A program made the translations under genes and the position numbers. Below are positions 16,902-25,551 of a stretch of DNA of 64,000 nucleotides, piece by piece; within the stretch, counting starts at the first letter, position 1; every line of letters begins with the position of its first letter. The notes under the pieces were generated by a model. It was not told the DNA's origin. It did not search any database and saw nothing but the letters and a program-made list of their open reading frames with translations. The stretch is from Acuticoccus sp051016205. GTDB taxonomy: Bacteria; Pseudomonadota; Alphaproteobacteria; Rhizobiales; Amorphaceae. The stretch spans positions 3,906,001-3,970,000 of the forward strand of contig CP136534.1 of assembly GCA_051016205.1 (NCBI GenBank), in the 5' to 3' direction.

Positions 16902-18110
16902 TCAGCGCAGCGCCTCGGCAATGCGCCGGCTCGCCTCTTCCACGTCTGCGGTGTCCCGGCACACGCACATTCTGATCCAGGAATTGGCGGAGGCGCCGAA
17001 CATAAACCCTGGGGCAAGACCGACGCGCGCCTCGTCCAGAATGCGCCGGCAAGCGGTGCGGCTATCGTCCTCGCCCTTGAGGCGAAAGAAGGCGTACATG
17101 CCGCCCAAAGGCTTGTCGAACAGGTGCACGGCCTCCACATCGCTCAGCGCCTCGTAGGCGGCATCCAGGCCCCTGCGGCACCGATCGCGGATTTCCGCCA
17201 CAAGCCCCTCGCCCTCCTTCAGCGCGACAGCCGCGCCAGCCTGCACGAAACCTGGCGTGCCCGAGTTGATGTATTGGGTCATGGCGCCGAGCTTCTTTTG
17301 CACCGACGGCGGATGGTTCAGCCAGCCGACGCGCCACCCCGTCATCGCCCAGGCTTTGGAGAAGGAGTTGACGGTAAGGACGCGGTCCTCTGGTTCGGCA
17401 ATCGCCATCATGGACGGCGCGCTCTTTTCGTTGCCGAACCACAGACGATTGTAGACCTCGTCGGAAATCACCCAGATCCCGCGCTCACGAGCAAATTTTA
17501 GGATGGCCGTCAGCTCCTCCTTACTCGCCGACCAGCCGATGGGGTTGGCGGGGGTGGAGAAACAGATGGCCGTCGTCTCCTCGTCGCACGCATCGAAAAG
17601 CCGGTCGAGATCGAGCCGCGGCCGCGCGCCCGTAAGGTCCAGCGCCACCGCCTCTGGCCGACAGCCCGTCAGATAGATGGTGTGGCGGATATTCGGCCAC
17701 TGTGGCTCCACGTAGACCACCTTACGGCCAGGGTCGCACACCATGGACATGGCCATGAAAAGCGCCTGCATCCCGCCTGGCTGTACGGTCGCCCTGTCCT
17801 CACCGATGGGCTTGCCGAAAAGGCCCGTTTGATACGCCGACAATGCGGCGACGAGGTCGGCGGCCCCACGCATGTCGGGCACATAAAAGGTGCGGCCGGA
17901 CTCAAGGGCTTGCGCCGCAGCGTGGCGGATGAAGTGGGGCGTTACCACATCGCCCTCGCCGTACCAAAGCCGCAAGACGCCCTCCAAGGAATCGGCGCGG
18001 GTGGCAAGGTCGGCAATGTTGTCGGTCTCAAGGTCCTGGATCAGTGTGCGCAGGCCGGCAAAGCCGCCATTGTCATCACCGAAAGCGCCGTCGCGTGGTT
18101 GCTCGTTCAT
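16902..18110 (-). CDS. PLP-dependent class I/II aminotransferase
   Basis: Encodes about 402 residues. I take the ATG at 18110, with a GAAAGGG box just upstream, rather than a longer frame from 18164. The Schiff-base Lys is K252 in NSFSKAWAMTGWRVGW, and the PLP-phosphate and Asp motifs (FSTPANPIGW, WVISDEVYNRLWF) are those of aspartate/aromatic aminotransferases. The substrate is an amino or keto acid that cannot be set from sequence. Divergent from the monooxygenase gene at 18182, sharing a 71-base control region. Confidence 0.9.
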   Translation of the reverse strand: MNEQPRDGAFGDDNGGFAGLRTLIQDLETDNIADLATRADSLEGVLRLWYGEGDVVTPHFIRHAAAQALESGRTFYVPDMRGAADLVAALSAYQTGLFGKPIGEDRATVQPGGMQALFMAMSMVCDPGRKVVYVEPQWPNIRHTIYLTGCRPEAVALDLTGARPRLDLDRLFDACDEETTAICFSTPANPIGWSASKEELTAILKFARERGIWVISDEVYNRLWFGNEKSAPSMMAIAEPEDRVLTVNSFSKAWAMTGWRVGWLNHPPSVQKKLGAMTQYINSGTPGFVQAGAAVALKEGEGLVAEIRDRCRRGLDAAYEALSDVEAVHLFDKPLGGMYAFFRLKGEDDSRTACRRILDEARVGLAPGFMFGASANSWIRMCVCRDTADVEEASRRIAEALR

Positions 18111-18181
18111 GGCAGGACCCTTTCTTTCGCAGTGGAAAGGGCATGTTTGTGGAGCACGGGTCAACCTAGTAACGTGCCGGC

Positions 18182-19264
18182 ATGACCCACCCCTTGCGAG
18201 ACGGCGAAGGCTTCAAGCTCGGCGTCTTTTCCACCAATGCCGATGGTGGCCTTGCCATCACCACCGTGCCTGAACGCTGGCGCGCATCCTGGCAGGACAA
18301 CGTCAAGGCGGCGCAGATGGCCGAAGCTGGGGGCCTGGACTTTTTCCTGCCCATCGCCCGCTGGCGCGGCTTCGGCGGCGTGACCAAGGCGCGCGAGCAC
18401 TCCTTCGAGACGCTGACCTGGGCGGCCGCCATTTCTGCCATCACCGAGCGCATGGCAATCTTTGCCACCGTCCATGTGCCGCTCGTCCATCCCCTCTACG
18501 CGGCAAAGGCGCTTGCGACGGTGGATCATGTGTCGGGTGGGCGCGCGGGCCTTAACATCGTGTGCGGCTGGAACCCTGCCGAGTTTGCGATGTTTGGCAC
18601 TGCGCCCGACGATAGGGGCTATGACCGAGCGCGCGAGTGGCTCTCCATCATCGAGAGGCTCTATGAGAGCGACGCCCCCATCGACTTCGAAGGCGAATAC
18701 TACACCCTCAAGGGCGCCGTCAGCCGGCCAGCCAGCATACAAGTGCCCCGCCCCGTCACCATGAATGCGGCCTTCGGCGATCCTGGACGCAACTTCGCGG
18801 CACAGAACTGCGACATGCTGTTTTCCACCTTCACCGATCTTGAAGACGGCGCACGTCACGTGGCCGACATCAAAGGCCGTGCCGAGGCGGCAGGGCGGAC
18901 CGTCGGCATCTACACCGTGTGCCACGTGGTGATGGGCGATACGAGGGATCAGGCCGAGGCCGCCTACCGCCACTACGCCCTCGACCATGCCGACCACGAA
19001 GCCGTTGAAGCGCACATGGCAGGCAAGCGCCAGTTCTCCAAAAGCCATGACGAGGCCGCCTATGAGCGCTACGCCATGCGCTTTGCCGGCGGGGCCGGCA
19101 GCTACCCACTCGTCGGCACGCCGCAGCACATTGCCGAAGAAATCGGGCGCATCGCCGCCCAGGGCTATGGCGGCGCAGCCCTCACATTTTTGAATTACAC
19201 CAACGAGTTGCCGGACTTTTGCACCAAGGTCCTGCCGCTCCTTTCAGAGGCGAACCTGCGCTGA
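18182..19264 (+). CDS. LLM-class flavin-dependent monooxygenase (RutA/SsuD-like)
   Basis: Encodes 360 residues. The N-terminus (LGVFSTNADGGLAITTVPER) and IARWRGFGG, SGGRAGLNIVCGWNPAEF and GTPQHIAEEIGRIA segments are those of the luciferase-like family that uses reduced FMN and O2, near RutA and alkanesulfonate monooxygenases. Such enzymes need FMNH2 from a separate reductase; a flavin reductase fusion is encoded at 23703-24665. The stop overlaps the start of the aldolase gene (ATGA), so the two are co-translated and probably consecutive in one pathway. The substrate is unknown. Confidence 0.88.
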   Translation: MTHPLRDGEGFKLGVFSTNADGGLAITTVPERWRASWQDNVKAAQMAEAGGLDFFLPIARWRGFGGVTKAREHSFETLTWAAAISAITERMAIFATVHVPLVHPLYAAKALATVDHVSGGRAGLNIVCGWNPAEFAMFGTAPDDRGYDRAREWLSIIERLYESDAPIDFEGEYYTLKGAVSRPASIQVPRPVTMNAAFGDPGRNFAAQNCDMLFSTFTDLEDGARHVADIKGRAEAAGRTVGIYTVCHVVMGDTRDQAEAAYRHYALDHADHEAVEAHMAGKRQFSKSHDEAAYERYAMRFAGGAGSYPLVGTPQHIAEEIGRIAAQGYGGAALTFLNYTNELPDFCTKVLPLLSEANLR

Positions 19265-20106
19265 TGCTGAACCCCGACGCCCCCATCGTCAAACCCGCCA
19301 TCACCGCAGGAAAGCCACTGGCCGCAGCCTGGCTGTGCCTCGGTTCGCCGACGCTGGTGGAGCTTGCCGCCCGAAATGGTGCCCAGGCCATCGTCCTTGA
19401 TCTTCAGCATGGCCTGTTCGACAGGGTGGGGCTTGAAGCCTCCGTCGCTGCCGCAGGCGCTGCCCCCGTTCTGGTGCGCACCCGTGACGATCACCCTGCC
19501 AACATCGGCGATGCCCTCGATGCGGGTGCAGAAGGGGTGATCGTGCCTTTGGTGGAGACCGAAGAGGCCGCCAAAGCCGTTGCCGAGGCCTGCCGCTTTC
19601 CGCCCCAAGGCAACCGTTCGGGCGGCGGCATTCGCCCCCTTGCGGACTTCCAGGCCCACGCCACCCGCGCCAACGATGCGGTGCTTGCCGCCGTCATGAT
19701 CGAGACCAAGGCGGGCGTCGATGCGGCCGAGGCCATCGCCCGTTCAGGCGTCGATATGGTGTTTATCGGCACAGGCGATCTTGCCTTATCCCTCGGCGTT
19801 GCCCCCGGCAGCAAGGCCCACGAGGCGGCTTGCCAAACGGTCCTTGATGCCTGTAAAGCGGCCAAAATCGCCGCAGGCTGCTTTGCCATGGGACCTGAGG
19901 CGGCCGTGGCGCGCATTGCCCAGGGCTTTGCGTTCACCGTGGCCACCATCGACATCGTCGCCTTCGAGGCGACCACCCGTGCCGCCATCGATCATGTGCG
20001 CACCAAGGCGAAGCCCCCTGCGAAAACGCGCCGCCGCCCCAAGGCAGCCGCACCCGCAAAGACGCGGCGGACCCCCACCCGCCGCGCGCGAAAAACCAAG
20101 ACTTAG
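19264..20106 (+). CDS. HpcH/HpaI-family aldolase with a basic C-terminal tail
   Basis: Encodes 280 residues from an ATG overlapping the monooxygenase stop. Family motifs are present: DLQHGLFD, EGVIVPLVET, MIETKAGVDAAEAIA, and DMVFIGTGDLALSLG. It should cleave or form a hydroxy-keto acid using a divalent metal bound by the Glu and Asp of these motifs. The catalytic domain ends near residue 245; the last 35 residues are almost only Lys, Arg, Pro, Ala and Thr (PAKTRRRPKAAAPAKTRR and more), a histone-H1/AlgP-like tail that is not part of the usual 250-residue family. Confidence 0.88.
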   Translation: MLNPDAPIVKPAITAGKPLAAAWLCLGSPTLVELAARNGAQAIVLDLQHGLFDRVGLEASVAAAGAAPVLVRTRDDHPANIGDALDAGAEGVIVPLVETEEAAKAVAEACRFPPQGNRSGGGIRPLADFQAHATRANDAVLAAVMIETKAGVDAAEAIARSGVDMVFIGTGDLALSLGVAPGSKAHEAACQTVLDACKAAKIAAGCFAMGPEAAVARIAQGFAFTVATIDIVAFEATTRAAIDHVRTKAKPPAKTRRRPKAAAPAKTRRTPTRRARKTKT

Positions 20107-20915
20107 GCCAGCCACCAGCGGGCAAGCGCATCCTGAGGCACGCCCGGCGCCACCACCTCCCGTGTGGTGCAAAGCGCGCGAGCCACGGCCGAAGCATCGT
20201 CCTTCGCGGCAAAGAGGAGGACGACCCGCACCCGCGGCATCACCGTCCCGGCAATCGCCCGAACCACCGTGCGGAGCGGCGCCGCCTCCCCCTCAAGGCG
20301 TGGCGGCTGCACCAAAACCAAGGGCGCCGGTCCAGCCTGCCCGCCAAGCCCCTTAAGGGCTGCCAGTGCGCGCTCCATCAGCGTGGGCACCTCACCACCC
20401 CACACAACCGCCGCTGTCGCCTCGTCTTCGACCGAATGATGGCCGAGCCCGCCAAGGGCTTCCGGCACGCCGGCTGGAGCGTCCACAAGGCGCAACGCTT
20501 GTGAAGGGCCGACGAGTTGCGCCGCCTTGACGGCTTCAACGAGCGGGGTGTCGGCGGGGCGAGCAAGGAGGACGGCAGTGCCTGATGGATCTCGCTCGAC
20601 CGTGACCATTGCCGTCTCGCCAGCGCTGAGGGACGCGCCGGCGAAGGCAATGCCCGTTGCGCCGGGGGCCAATGACACGCTGGAAAGGGGCAAATGGAGG
20701 CGCCCCGCCATCTGAGGCGAGAGGCTGGCCCGCACCACCGTGGTGGCAAGGACGCCGCCTTCGGGGTCGACCGCTGTGAGTTGGAGGTCGACCGCAAGGC
20801 ACGATGGACACACCTCCCGCATCGGCCAAATGCGCGTGCCACACGCCCTACACTGTTGCAGCCACAGACCCTCCTCGACGGCTGCCTTTTCGGCGAGGGC
20901 GGCCATGGCTCTCAC
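20103..20915 (-). CDS. DUF35 zinc-ribbon/OB-fold protein with a C-terminal extension
   Basis: About 270 residues. The start is either the GTG at 20915, which overlaps the thiolase-like stop as GTGA, or the ATG at 20906. The N-terminus has a rubredoxin-like zinc knuckle CRACG-x9-CPSC (CX2C-X10-CX2C), then an OB-fold to about residue 125. DUF35 proteins (ChsH2 C-terminal domain, thiolase partners) bind and activate thiolase-like enzymes. The remaining 140 residues (from about PADTPLVEAV) match nothing I know and make this twice the usual length. The stop overlaps the convergent aldolase stop by a few bases. Confidence 0.8.
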   Translation of the reverse strand: MRAMAALAEKAAVEEGLWLQQCRACGTRIWPMREVCPSCLAVDLQLTAVDPEGGVLATTVVRASLSPQMAGRLHLPLSSVSLAPGATGIAFAGASLSAGETAMVTVERDPSGTAVLLARPADTPLVEAVKAAQLVGPSQALRLVDAPAGVPEALGGLGHHSVEDEATAAVVWGGEVPTLMERALAALKGLGGQAGPAPLVLVQPPRLEGEAAPLRTVVRAIAGTVMPRVRVVLLFAAKDDASAVARALCTTREVVAPGVPQDALARWWLA

Positions 20916-22123
20916 GCCCGGCTGCCGGTGGCCAGCAGGCACGCAGTGGCGGCAATGCCCCTGTCGTAGTTCACCATGCCAAAGCCTGACACCAGCGCCA
21001 GCGAAGCTCCGGTGACCTGCCAGTCGTGGCGAACAGGCTCCCCGCCTTCACCCCGCGTCTGGGCGAAGGCCTGGCCCGTCACCTGCCGCAATCCCTCAAC
21101 GAGGCCGAGGTGACCGCCGGCTGCCCCCGCCTGCCCCGCCGAAAGCTGTCCGCCTGACGTGTTGTGGGCAAAGTCGCCGCCAGGGCTAAGATCGCGGGTG
21201 CGCACAATCTGTGCCGCCTCCCCCTTGGCGCACAGTCCCAAATCCTCCCACTGGATCATCGACATGACGGGATAGTCGTCATAGGTCTGAACCACATGGA
21301 CACAGCCGGGCGCGATACCTGCGCGGGCCCAGAATGCCTCCGCTTCCACCGCCCAGCCGCCGCGGAACTGCACGGGGTCAGACCTGAACGCGTTGTGCCG
21401 TTCCAGGGTCGAAAGGATCCGCGCATGGGGAATGCCCTTGGCGACGGCGTCTGCTTCGCGCATCACCAACAGGCCTTCGGCGCCACTGACGGGCATCACA
21501 CAATCATAAAGGCACAAGGGGTCGGCGATGACCCGCGCCTCGCCATAGTCCTGCATGGTGAGGGGCACACCTTGGAAGATGGCATGGGGCACGGCGTCGG
21601 CCATGCGGCGCTGGGCAACGCAAAGGGCGCCGAAATCCTCTCTCGTGGCCCCGAAGTGGCGCATATAGTGGTCGGTGACGAGGGCGAACACGGCGTTGGG
21701 CCCGCCAGCCCCATAGGGCCAGACCGCGTCTTTGGAGAAGCGGGAGAAGTTGGCGACAAGATCGGTGAAGCTCGTGGCATCGTTCCTGTCTGCGCCGATG
21801 ACGGCCACATGGTTCACATCGCCCGCCATCACCATGCGGGCAGCGCGCCTGACGGCGGCAATGGCGCTCGCGCCGCCCATGGGCGGCTGGTCCAAGTACC
21901 GGCACGACAGGCCCAGATGGTCGCAAATCCCAAGCACTGAATCGGGCGCGATGGTGAGGCTTGCAAGGCTGAGACCGTCGAGATCGCCAGGCTCCAGGCC
22001 CACCTGATCCAACACACCTTTCAGGGCCATGGCCGTCAGCACCGCAACGGACCTGTCGGAGCGCCGCTCAGGCATCACCGTGAAGGGAGCGGCAAGGACG
22101 ACCCCCTGATAGGCCTCGCTCAT
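20912..22123 (-). CDS. Thiolase-like protein (SCP-x/Ltp2 class) lacking canonical thiolase catalytic residues
   Basis: Encodes 403 residues with a thiolase fold pattern. The site that carries the nucleophilic Cys in thiolases reads DQPPMGGASAIAAV; the NxxGG-GHP loop reads NTSGGQLSAGQAGAAGG without the His; and the second Cys/GG loop reads SGFGMVNYDRG. So normal Claisen thiolysis is unlikely. Ltp2-type thiolase-like aldolases share these losses and require a DUF35 partner, as encoded immediately downstream. I therefore infer a retro-aldol lyase of a beta-hydroxyacyl-CoA, supplied by the CoA ligase encoded immediately upstream. Confidence 0.82.
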   Translation of the reverse strand: MSEAYQGVVLAAPFTVMPERRSDRSVAVLTAMALKGVLDQVGLEPGDLDGLSLASLTIAPDSVLGICDHLGLSCRYLDQPPMGGASAIAAVRRAARMVMAGDVNHVAVIGADRNDATSFTDLVANFSRFSKDAVWPYGAGGPNAVFALVTDHYMRHFGATREDFGALCVAQRRMADAVPHAIFQGVPLTMQDYGEARVIADPLCLYDCVMPVSGAEGLLVMREADAVAKGIPHARILSTLERHNAFRSDPVQFRGGWAVEAEAFWARAGIAPGCVHVVQTYDDYPVMSMIQWEDLGLCAKGEAAQIVRTRDLSPGGDFAHNTSGGQLSAGQAGAAGGHLGLVEGLRQVTGQAFAQTRGEGGEPVRHDWQVTGASLALVSGFGMVNYDRGIAATACLLATGSRA

Positions 22124-23706
22124 CCCCGCCGCCCCGCCTTCATGGCCCGAAAGTCAAAGGTGGCGGGCGCGCTCACCAGCCGCCCCGCAAGATCTTTCAG
22201 TGCGCCTCGCTGAACCTTTTGGGTGGCGGTCACAGGCAACGCGTCCACAAATGCCACGTAGCCGGGGGCTTTGTAGTAGGCGAGCTCTTCAAGGCACCAG
22301 GCAACGATCGCCTCACCGAGCGCCCTGTCTGCGACGGCCTCGACGCGAAGGCATGCAAACACCTCCTCCCCGCGCACGTCGTCCGCGACGGAGGTCACCG
22401 CGGCGGCTTTGACGGCGGGATGGCTGTTCAACACCCCTTCTACCTCGACAGCGGCGATGTTCTCGCCACTGCGGCGGATCACGTTCTTCTTCCTGTCCAC
22501 AAAGATGAGGCCCTGTGGCCCGCGGCGCACCACGTCGCCGGTGTGGAAGTGGCCGCCCGCCCAGACCGCCTCCGTCGCCGCCCGATCCTTATGGTAGCGG
22601 GAGAAGAAGCCGTAGCGCGGATCATCGCCCTTGCGGCGGACCAAGAGCTCGCCCTCACCGTCGGTGTCGTGTCCGGCCTCGTCCACAATGCGAAGGTCCA
22701 CCTCGGGGCCTTCGCGACCAAAACACTTGGTGCCCACGACACGCGGCGGATGGTTGGCGGCAATGCACACACCCGCCCCCGTTTCGGTCATCGCCCAGGC
22801 CTCCACCAGGGGAAAGCCGAAACGCGCCTCGAACGGGGCATGAAGCGGCCCCTCCACCCCCGCGCCAAACCCAAAGCGGACCTTGTGGGCCCTCTCCTGC
22901 GGCGAGGGGTCGAGCGTCATCAACATGGCCGGCATAACGCCGAGATAGTGGATGCAATCGGCCTGTGCGGCCACCACGTCCGCCCACCAGGCGCGCGGAT
23001 GAAACCTGTCCAGAACACTGAGACAACCGCCCACGGCCACCATTGCCATCAAGGAATAGGCGAGCGCATTCATGTGGAAGAGCGGCAGGGGCGTCAGCAT
23101 CCTGTCGCCATCTTCAAGCGCGCACAGACCACCCGCCGAGGCATACCACCGCCCCGCCTCGGCAAAGTAGCGGTTGGAGAGGACGCACCCCTTGGGGGTC
23201 CCCGTGGTGCCTGAGGTATAAAGGAGCGCCGCCTCATCCTCAGCACGCCCCTGTCCGATCGGGGAAGGCGTCTTGGCGGGCGGCACGTCGGCCTCGCCAA
23301 TCACCGGCAGCGTTCCGGTCTCGTCGGCTGCGGTGATGTCAGGCGCCCTTTGCGCCGTCGCGACGGCGATCCTCGGCTCAGCATGGCCGATCAAGAACCA
23401 CAGCTCGGCACGTCTCAGATCCGGATTGATGGGGACGATGGACGCCCCCACAGCGTTCAGCGCCATGAAGTGGGCCACCAGCGAAGGGCGGTTCTCGAGC
23501 GCCAGAAACACCCTGTCTCCGGCGCCATAACCGGCGTCCCCATAGACGGTGGTGAGCCGGTCCACCCAGGCGGCCATCGCACCATAGGTGATCTCGCCCG
23601 CTTCGATGCCGTAGGCCTTGGCGGTGCCGTCAAGGACGTTGAGGAAAGGGCGCTCCGGGTGCTTGGCGGCCGCTGCCCGGAACAGGCCTGCGACCGTCTC
23701 GCTCAC
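22120..23706 (-). CDS. Acyl-CoA synthetase (AMP-forming ligase)
   Basis: Encodes 528 residues. The ATP-binding P-loop is YTSGTTGTPKG (residues 163-173), the central motif EAWAMTETGAG, and the C-terminal hinge and Lys region VDRKKNVIRRSGENIAAVEVE. It activates a carboxylic acid to its CoA thioester through an acyl-adenylate. Its stop overlaps the start of the thiolase-like gene (ATGA) and its start overlaps the stop of the flavin reductase fusion, so it sits in the middle of a six-gene translationally coupled operon. Substrate unknown; the sequence is closest in style to the crotonobetaine/long-chain ligase group. Confidence 0.9.
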   Translation of the reverse strand: MSETVAGLFRAAAAKHPERPFLNVLDGTAKAYGIEAGEITYGAMAAWVDRLTTVYGDAGYGAGDRVFLALENRPSLVAHFMALNAVGASIVPINPDLRRAELWFLIGHAEPRIAVATAQRAPDITAADETGTLPVIGEADVPPAKTPSPIGQGRAEDEAALLYTSGTTGTPKGCVLSNRYFAEAGRWYASAGGLCALEDGDRMLTPLPLFHMNALAYSLMAMVAVGGCLSVLDRFHPRAWWADVVAAQADCIHYLGVMPAMLMTLDPSPQERAHKVRFGFGAGVEGPLHAPFEARFGFPLVEAWAMTETGAGVCIAANHPPRVVGTKCFGREGPEVDLRIVDEAGHDTDGEGELLVRRKGDDPRYGFFSRYHKDRAATEAVWAGGHFHTGDVVRRGPQGLIFVDRKKNVIRRSGENIAAVEVEGVLNSHPAVKAAAVTSVADDVRGEEVFACLRVEAVADRALGEAIVAWCLEELAYYKAPGYVAFVDALPVTATQKVQRGALKDLAGRLVSAPATFDFRAMKAGRRG

Positions 23707-24665
23707 GCTTCATCCTCATGGCCGAGAACCAATCGGCGCAACAGGTCGCGCAAAAGCTCCACCTCAGCATCGTCCAGAACATTGGTGCTTTGCCGCTCAC
23801 GCTTGGCGGCAAGGCGGATGAGGTCCTTCAACTTGGCTTCACCGGATGGAGTGATGGCCGTGGTGCGATCCTCCCCCTGCCGCACAAAGCCGGCCTGGGC
23901 GAGCGTCTGACGCGCCTCGTTGAAACTTGTCTCCGACAGCATGGTGCGGGTCAGGAGTTCGCTATCACCAGTGGCACCGCGAGCCGACAGGATGGACAGG
24001 ATGCGCATCTGCGCCCCTGTGGAATCCTCCTCCACCAGCGTTTGCGCAAAATGGCGGAAGAGATGGTTGTAGGCGCGAAAGAGCAGCGGCACCAAAAAGT
24101 CATCGTAAGGATGACGGCCCGTTGCCTCGTCGACCTCCTCGCCCGCCACCCCGGTGGTGCCAGGATGCGGGGCAACGGCGCCGTAACGTCCCTCGGCAAA
24201 GACGAGGCCGCGGCGGCCGTAGCGGGCAAATCTCTCCACCCGCCCCACGAGGATCAGATGGTCCCCACCATCAAAGGCAGCATGGCGCGAACACTCAAAA
24301 TGGGCCGAGGGCTCCTCCATCAAAGGCACCTCGCCAAGGCCGCGCGTCCAGGGCGTTGTGGTGAACTTGTCCGCCCCAGGCTTGGCGAACCGGTTGGACA
24401 GGTCCACCTGGTCCAGCGCCAGGACGGAGAAGGCAAAGCGCTCGGCCGCAGCGAACGCGTCAAAACTCTTTGCACGCCTGTCCAGCGACCACAGCACCAA
24501 GGGTGGGTCGAGGGAGACAGACGCGAAGGAATTGGCCGTCATCCCCACAGGGGTGCCGTCAGGGGCAAGACAGGTGACGATGGTCACCCCCGTCGCGAAC
24601 TGGCCGAGGGTGCGGCGCAACTCGCGCGTGTCGATCTCGCCCACGGGCCTTACAGCCTCGTTCAC
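23703..24665 (-). CDS. Flavin reductase fused to a MarR-type domain
   Basis: Encodes about 320 residues from a GTG overlapping the V4R gene stop (GTGA). Residues about 12-165 are a flavin reductase-like domain (LGQFATGVTIVTC, GMTANSFASVSLDPPLVL, FAFSVLALDQ). Residues about 185-320 are a winged-helix MarR-like domain (MRILSILSARGATGDSELL, ITPSGEAKLKDLIRLA). The same fusion is known in the C1 reductase of Acinetobacter p-hydroxyphenylacetate hydroxylase, where the MarR-like part is autoinhibitory and relieved by the aromatic substrate. Here it may feed reduced flavin to the LLM monooxygenase encoded at 18182. No large oxygenase component is adjacent. Confidence 0.88.
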   Translation of the reverse strand: MNEAVRPVGEIDTRELRRTLGQFATGVTIVTCLAPDGTPVGMTANSFASVSLDPPLVLWSLDRRAKSFDAFAAAERFAFSVLALDQVDLSNRFAKPGADKFTTTPWTRGLGEVPLMEEPSAHFECSRHAAFDGGDHLILVGRVERFARYGRRGLVFAEGRYGAVAPHPGTTGVAGEEVDEATGRHPYDDFLVPLLFRAYNHLFRHFAQTLVEEDSTGAQMRILSILSARGATGDSELLTRTMLSETSFNEARQTLAQAGFVRQGEDRTTAITPSGEAKLKDLIRLAAKRERQSTNVLDDAEVELLRDLLRRLVLGHEDEA

Positions 24666-25147
24666 GCCGTTGCCGCCACGCGAAAATGGCACGTGTCGGC
24701 GCCGTCGTTGGCGCAGTGCACCTCGCTCACCTCGCAAGATTTGCCGAACACCATCGCCCCCACAGCGCGCAGCATTCCCACAATGGGGTGGCAAACAGTG
24801 CCGCCAAAGGCTGCCCCTTCGGCAAACGGGCTGTTTTCCACGTGGACGGTGAGCGTGCCCTCGCCCGCAGGCTCGAACCGCCACAGCCCCCACCCCAGCT
24901 GCGGAGCGGTTTCGGCAATTATGGTGGTCAACGCATCCACTTCATGAGGGCTGACATAGCTCTGGGCCGAGCGGCCGCCATGCTCGGTGATGGAGGCGGC
25001 AAGTGCCTCCAAAGCCTCCTGCCGCGCATCATCGTCCAGCCTTGCGAACAGCCCCATCAGCGCGTCGGGCCGGATCATCATGTAGCGGATGGGCCCGTCA
25101 TAGTAGGCGCCGGCGCTGTCGTGGCGCAGCCGTTCGCGAAAGCTCAT
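24662..25147 (-). CDS. V4R-domain protein (small-molecule sensor or chaperone-like)
   Basis: Encodes 161 residues from the ATG at 25147, which overlaps the DUF1761 stop (ATGA); the longer frame upstream is spurious. The C-terminal half has the V4R pattern GTVCHPIVGMLRAVGAMVF and CEVSEVHCANDGADTCHF, where the Cys/His residues correspond to the zinc site of V4R domains in phenol and aromatic sensors such as XylR/DmpR. There is no attached DNA-binding or ATPase domain. It may sense the pathway substrate or present it to another protein. Confidence 0.75.
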   Translation of the reverse strand: MSFRERLRHDSAGAYYDGPIRYMMIRPDALMGLFARLDDDARQEALEALAASITEHGGRSAQSYVSPHEVDALTTIIAETAPQLGWGLWRFEPAGEGTLTVHVENSPFAEGAAFGGTVCHPIVGMLRAVGAMVFGKSCEVSEVHCANDGADTCHFRVAATA

Positions 25148-25551
25148 GCAAAAAGGCTCTGCACAATGGCAAGGACGAGGAACACTCCAAGCCAGTAGAT
25201 CCCATCGATCACCGTCAAATCCCAGCCGAAACCCTGATAGCGGTGGTTTACGGCCATGGGTGCCAGGTTCACCCCGACCCAAAGCACAAGCGCCACCTGG
25301 ATGGAGGCCACCATCCCCGCGGGCGAACCTGCTACGGCGCCAATCACCAGCGCCAGGATCGCCGACATGATCAACAGGCCCAGGAAGGACACAATGAACA
25401 GCGCCGCCGACATGGTCGTGCTTTCAGGGTCGATCCGGGCCGCCTTCATCCAAGGACGCCCGAGGGCGGTATAGTAGATGGCACCGAAAACAAACGCTGC
25501 CACCGCCGCAACGGCAACGCCGATCCAACTGATGACGGGAAAATCGATCAT
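25144..25551 (-). CDS. DUF1761 membrane protein
   Basis: Encodes 135 residues with four likely transmembrane helices. The N-terminal pattern WIGVAVAAVAAFVFGAIYYT-ALGRPWM is the DUF1761 signature. The function of the family is unknown. It is the first gene of the six-gene overlapping cluster running to 20103, which suggests a link to entry of the substrate or simple co-transcription. It is divergent from the FAD oxidase gene at 25702, sharing 150 bases of control region. Confidence 0.85.
   Translation of the reverse strand: MIDFPVISWIGVAVAAVAAFVFGAIYYTALGRPWMKAARIDPESTTMSAALFIVSFLGLLIMSAILALVIGAVAGSPAGMVASIQVALVLWVGVNLAPMAVNHRYQGFGWDLTVIDGIYWLGVFLVLAIVQSLFA

Noticed and set aside
16464..17501. 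Long plus-strand frame (345 codons) across the acetyltransferase and aminotransferase
   Set aside because: It lies opposite two genes with clear motifs and has no recognisable domain.
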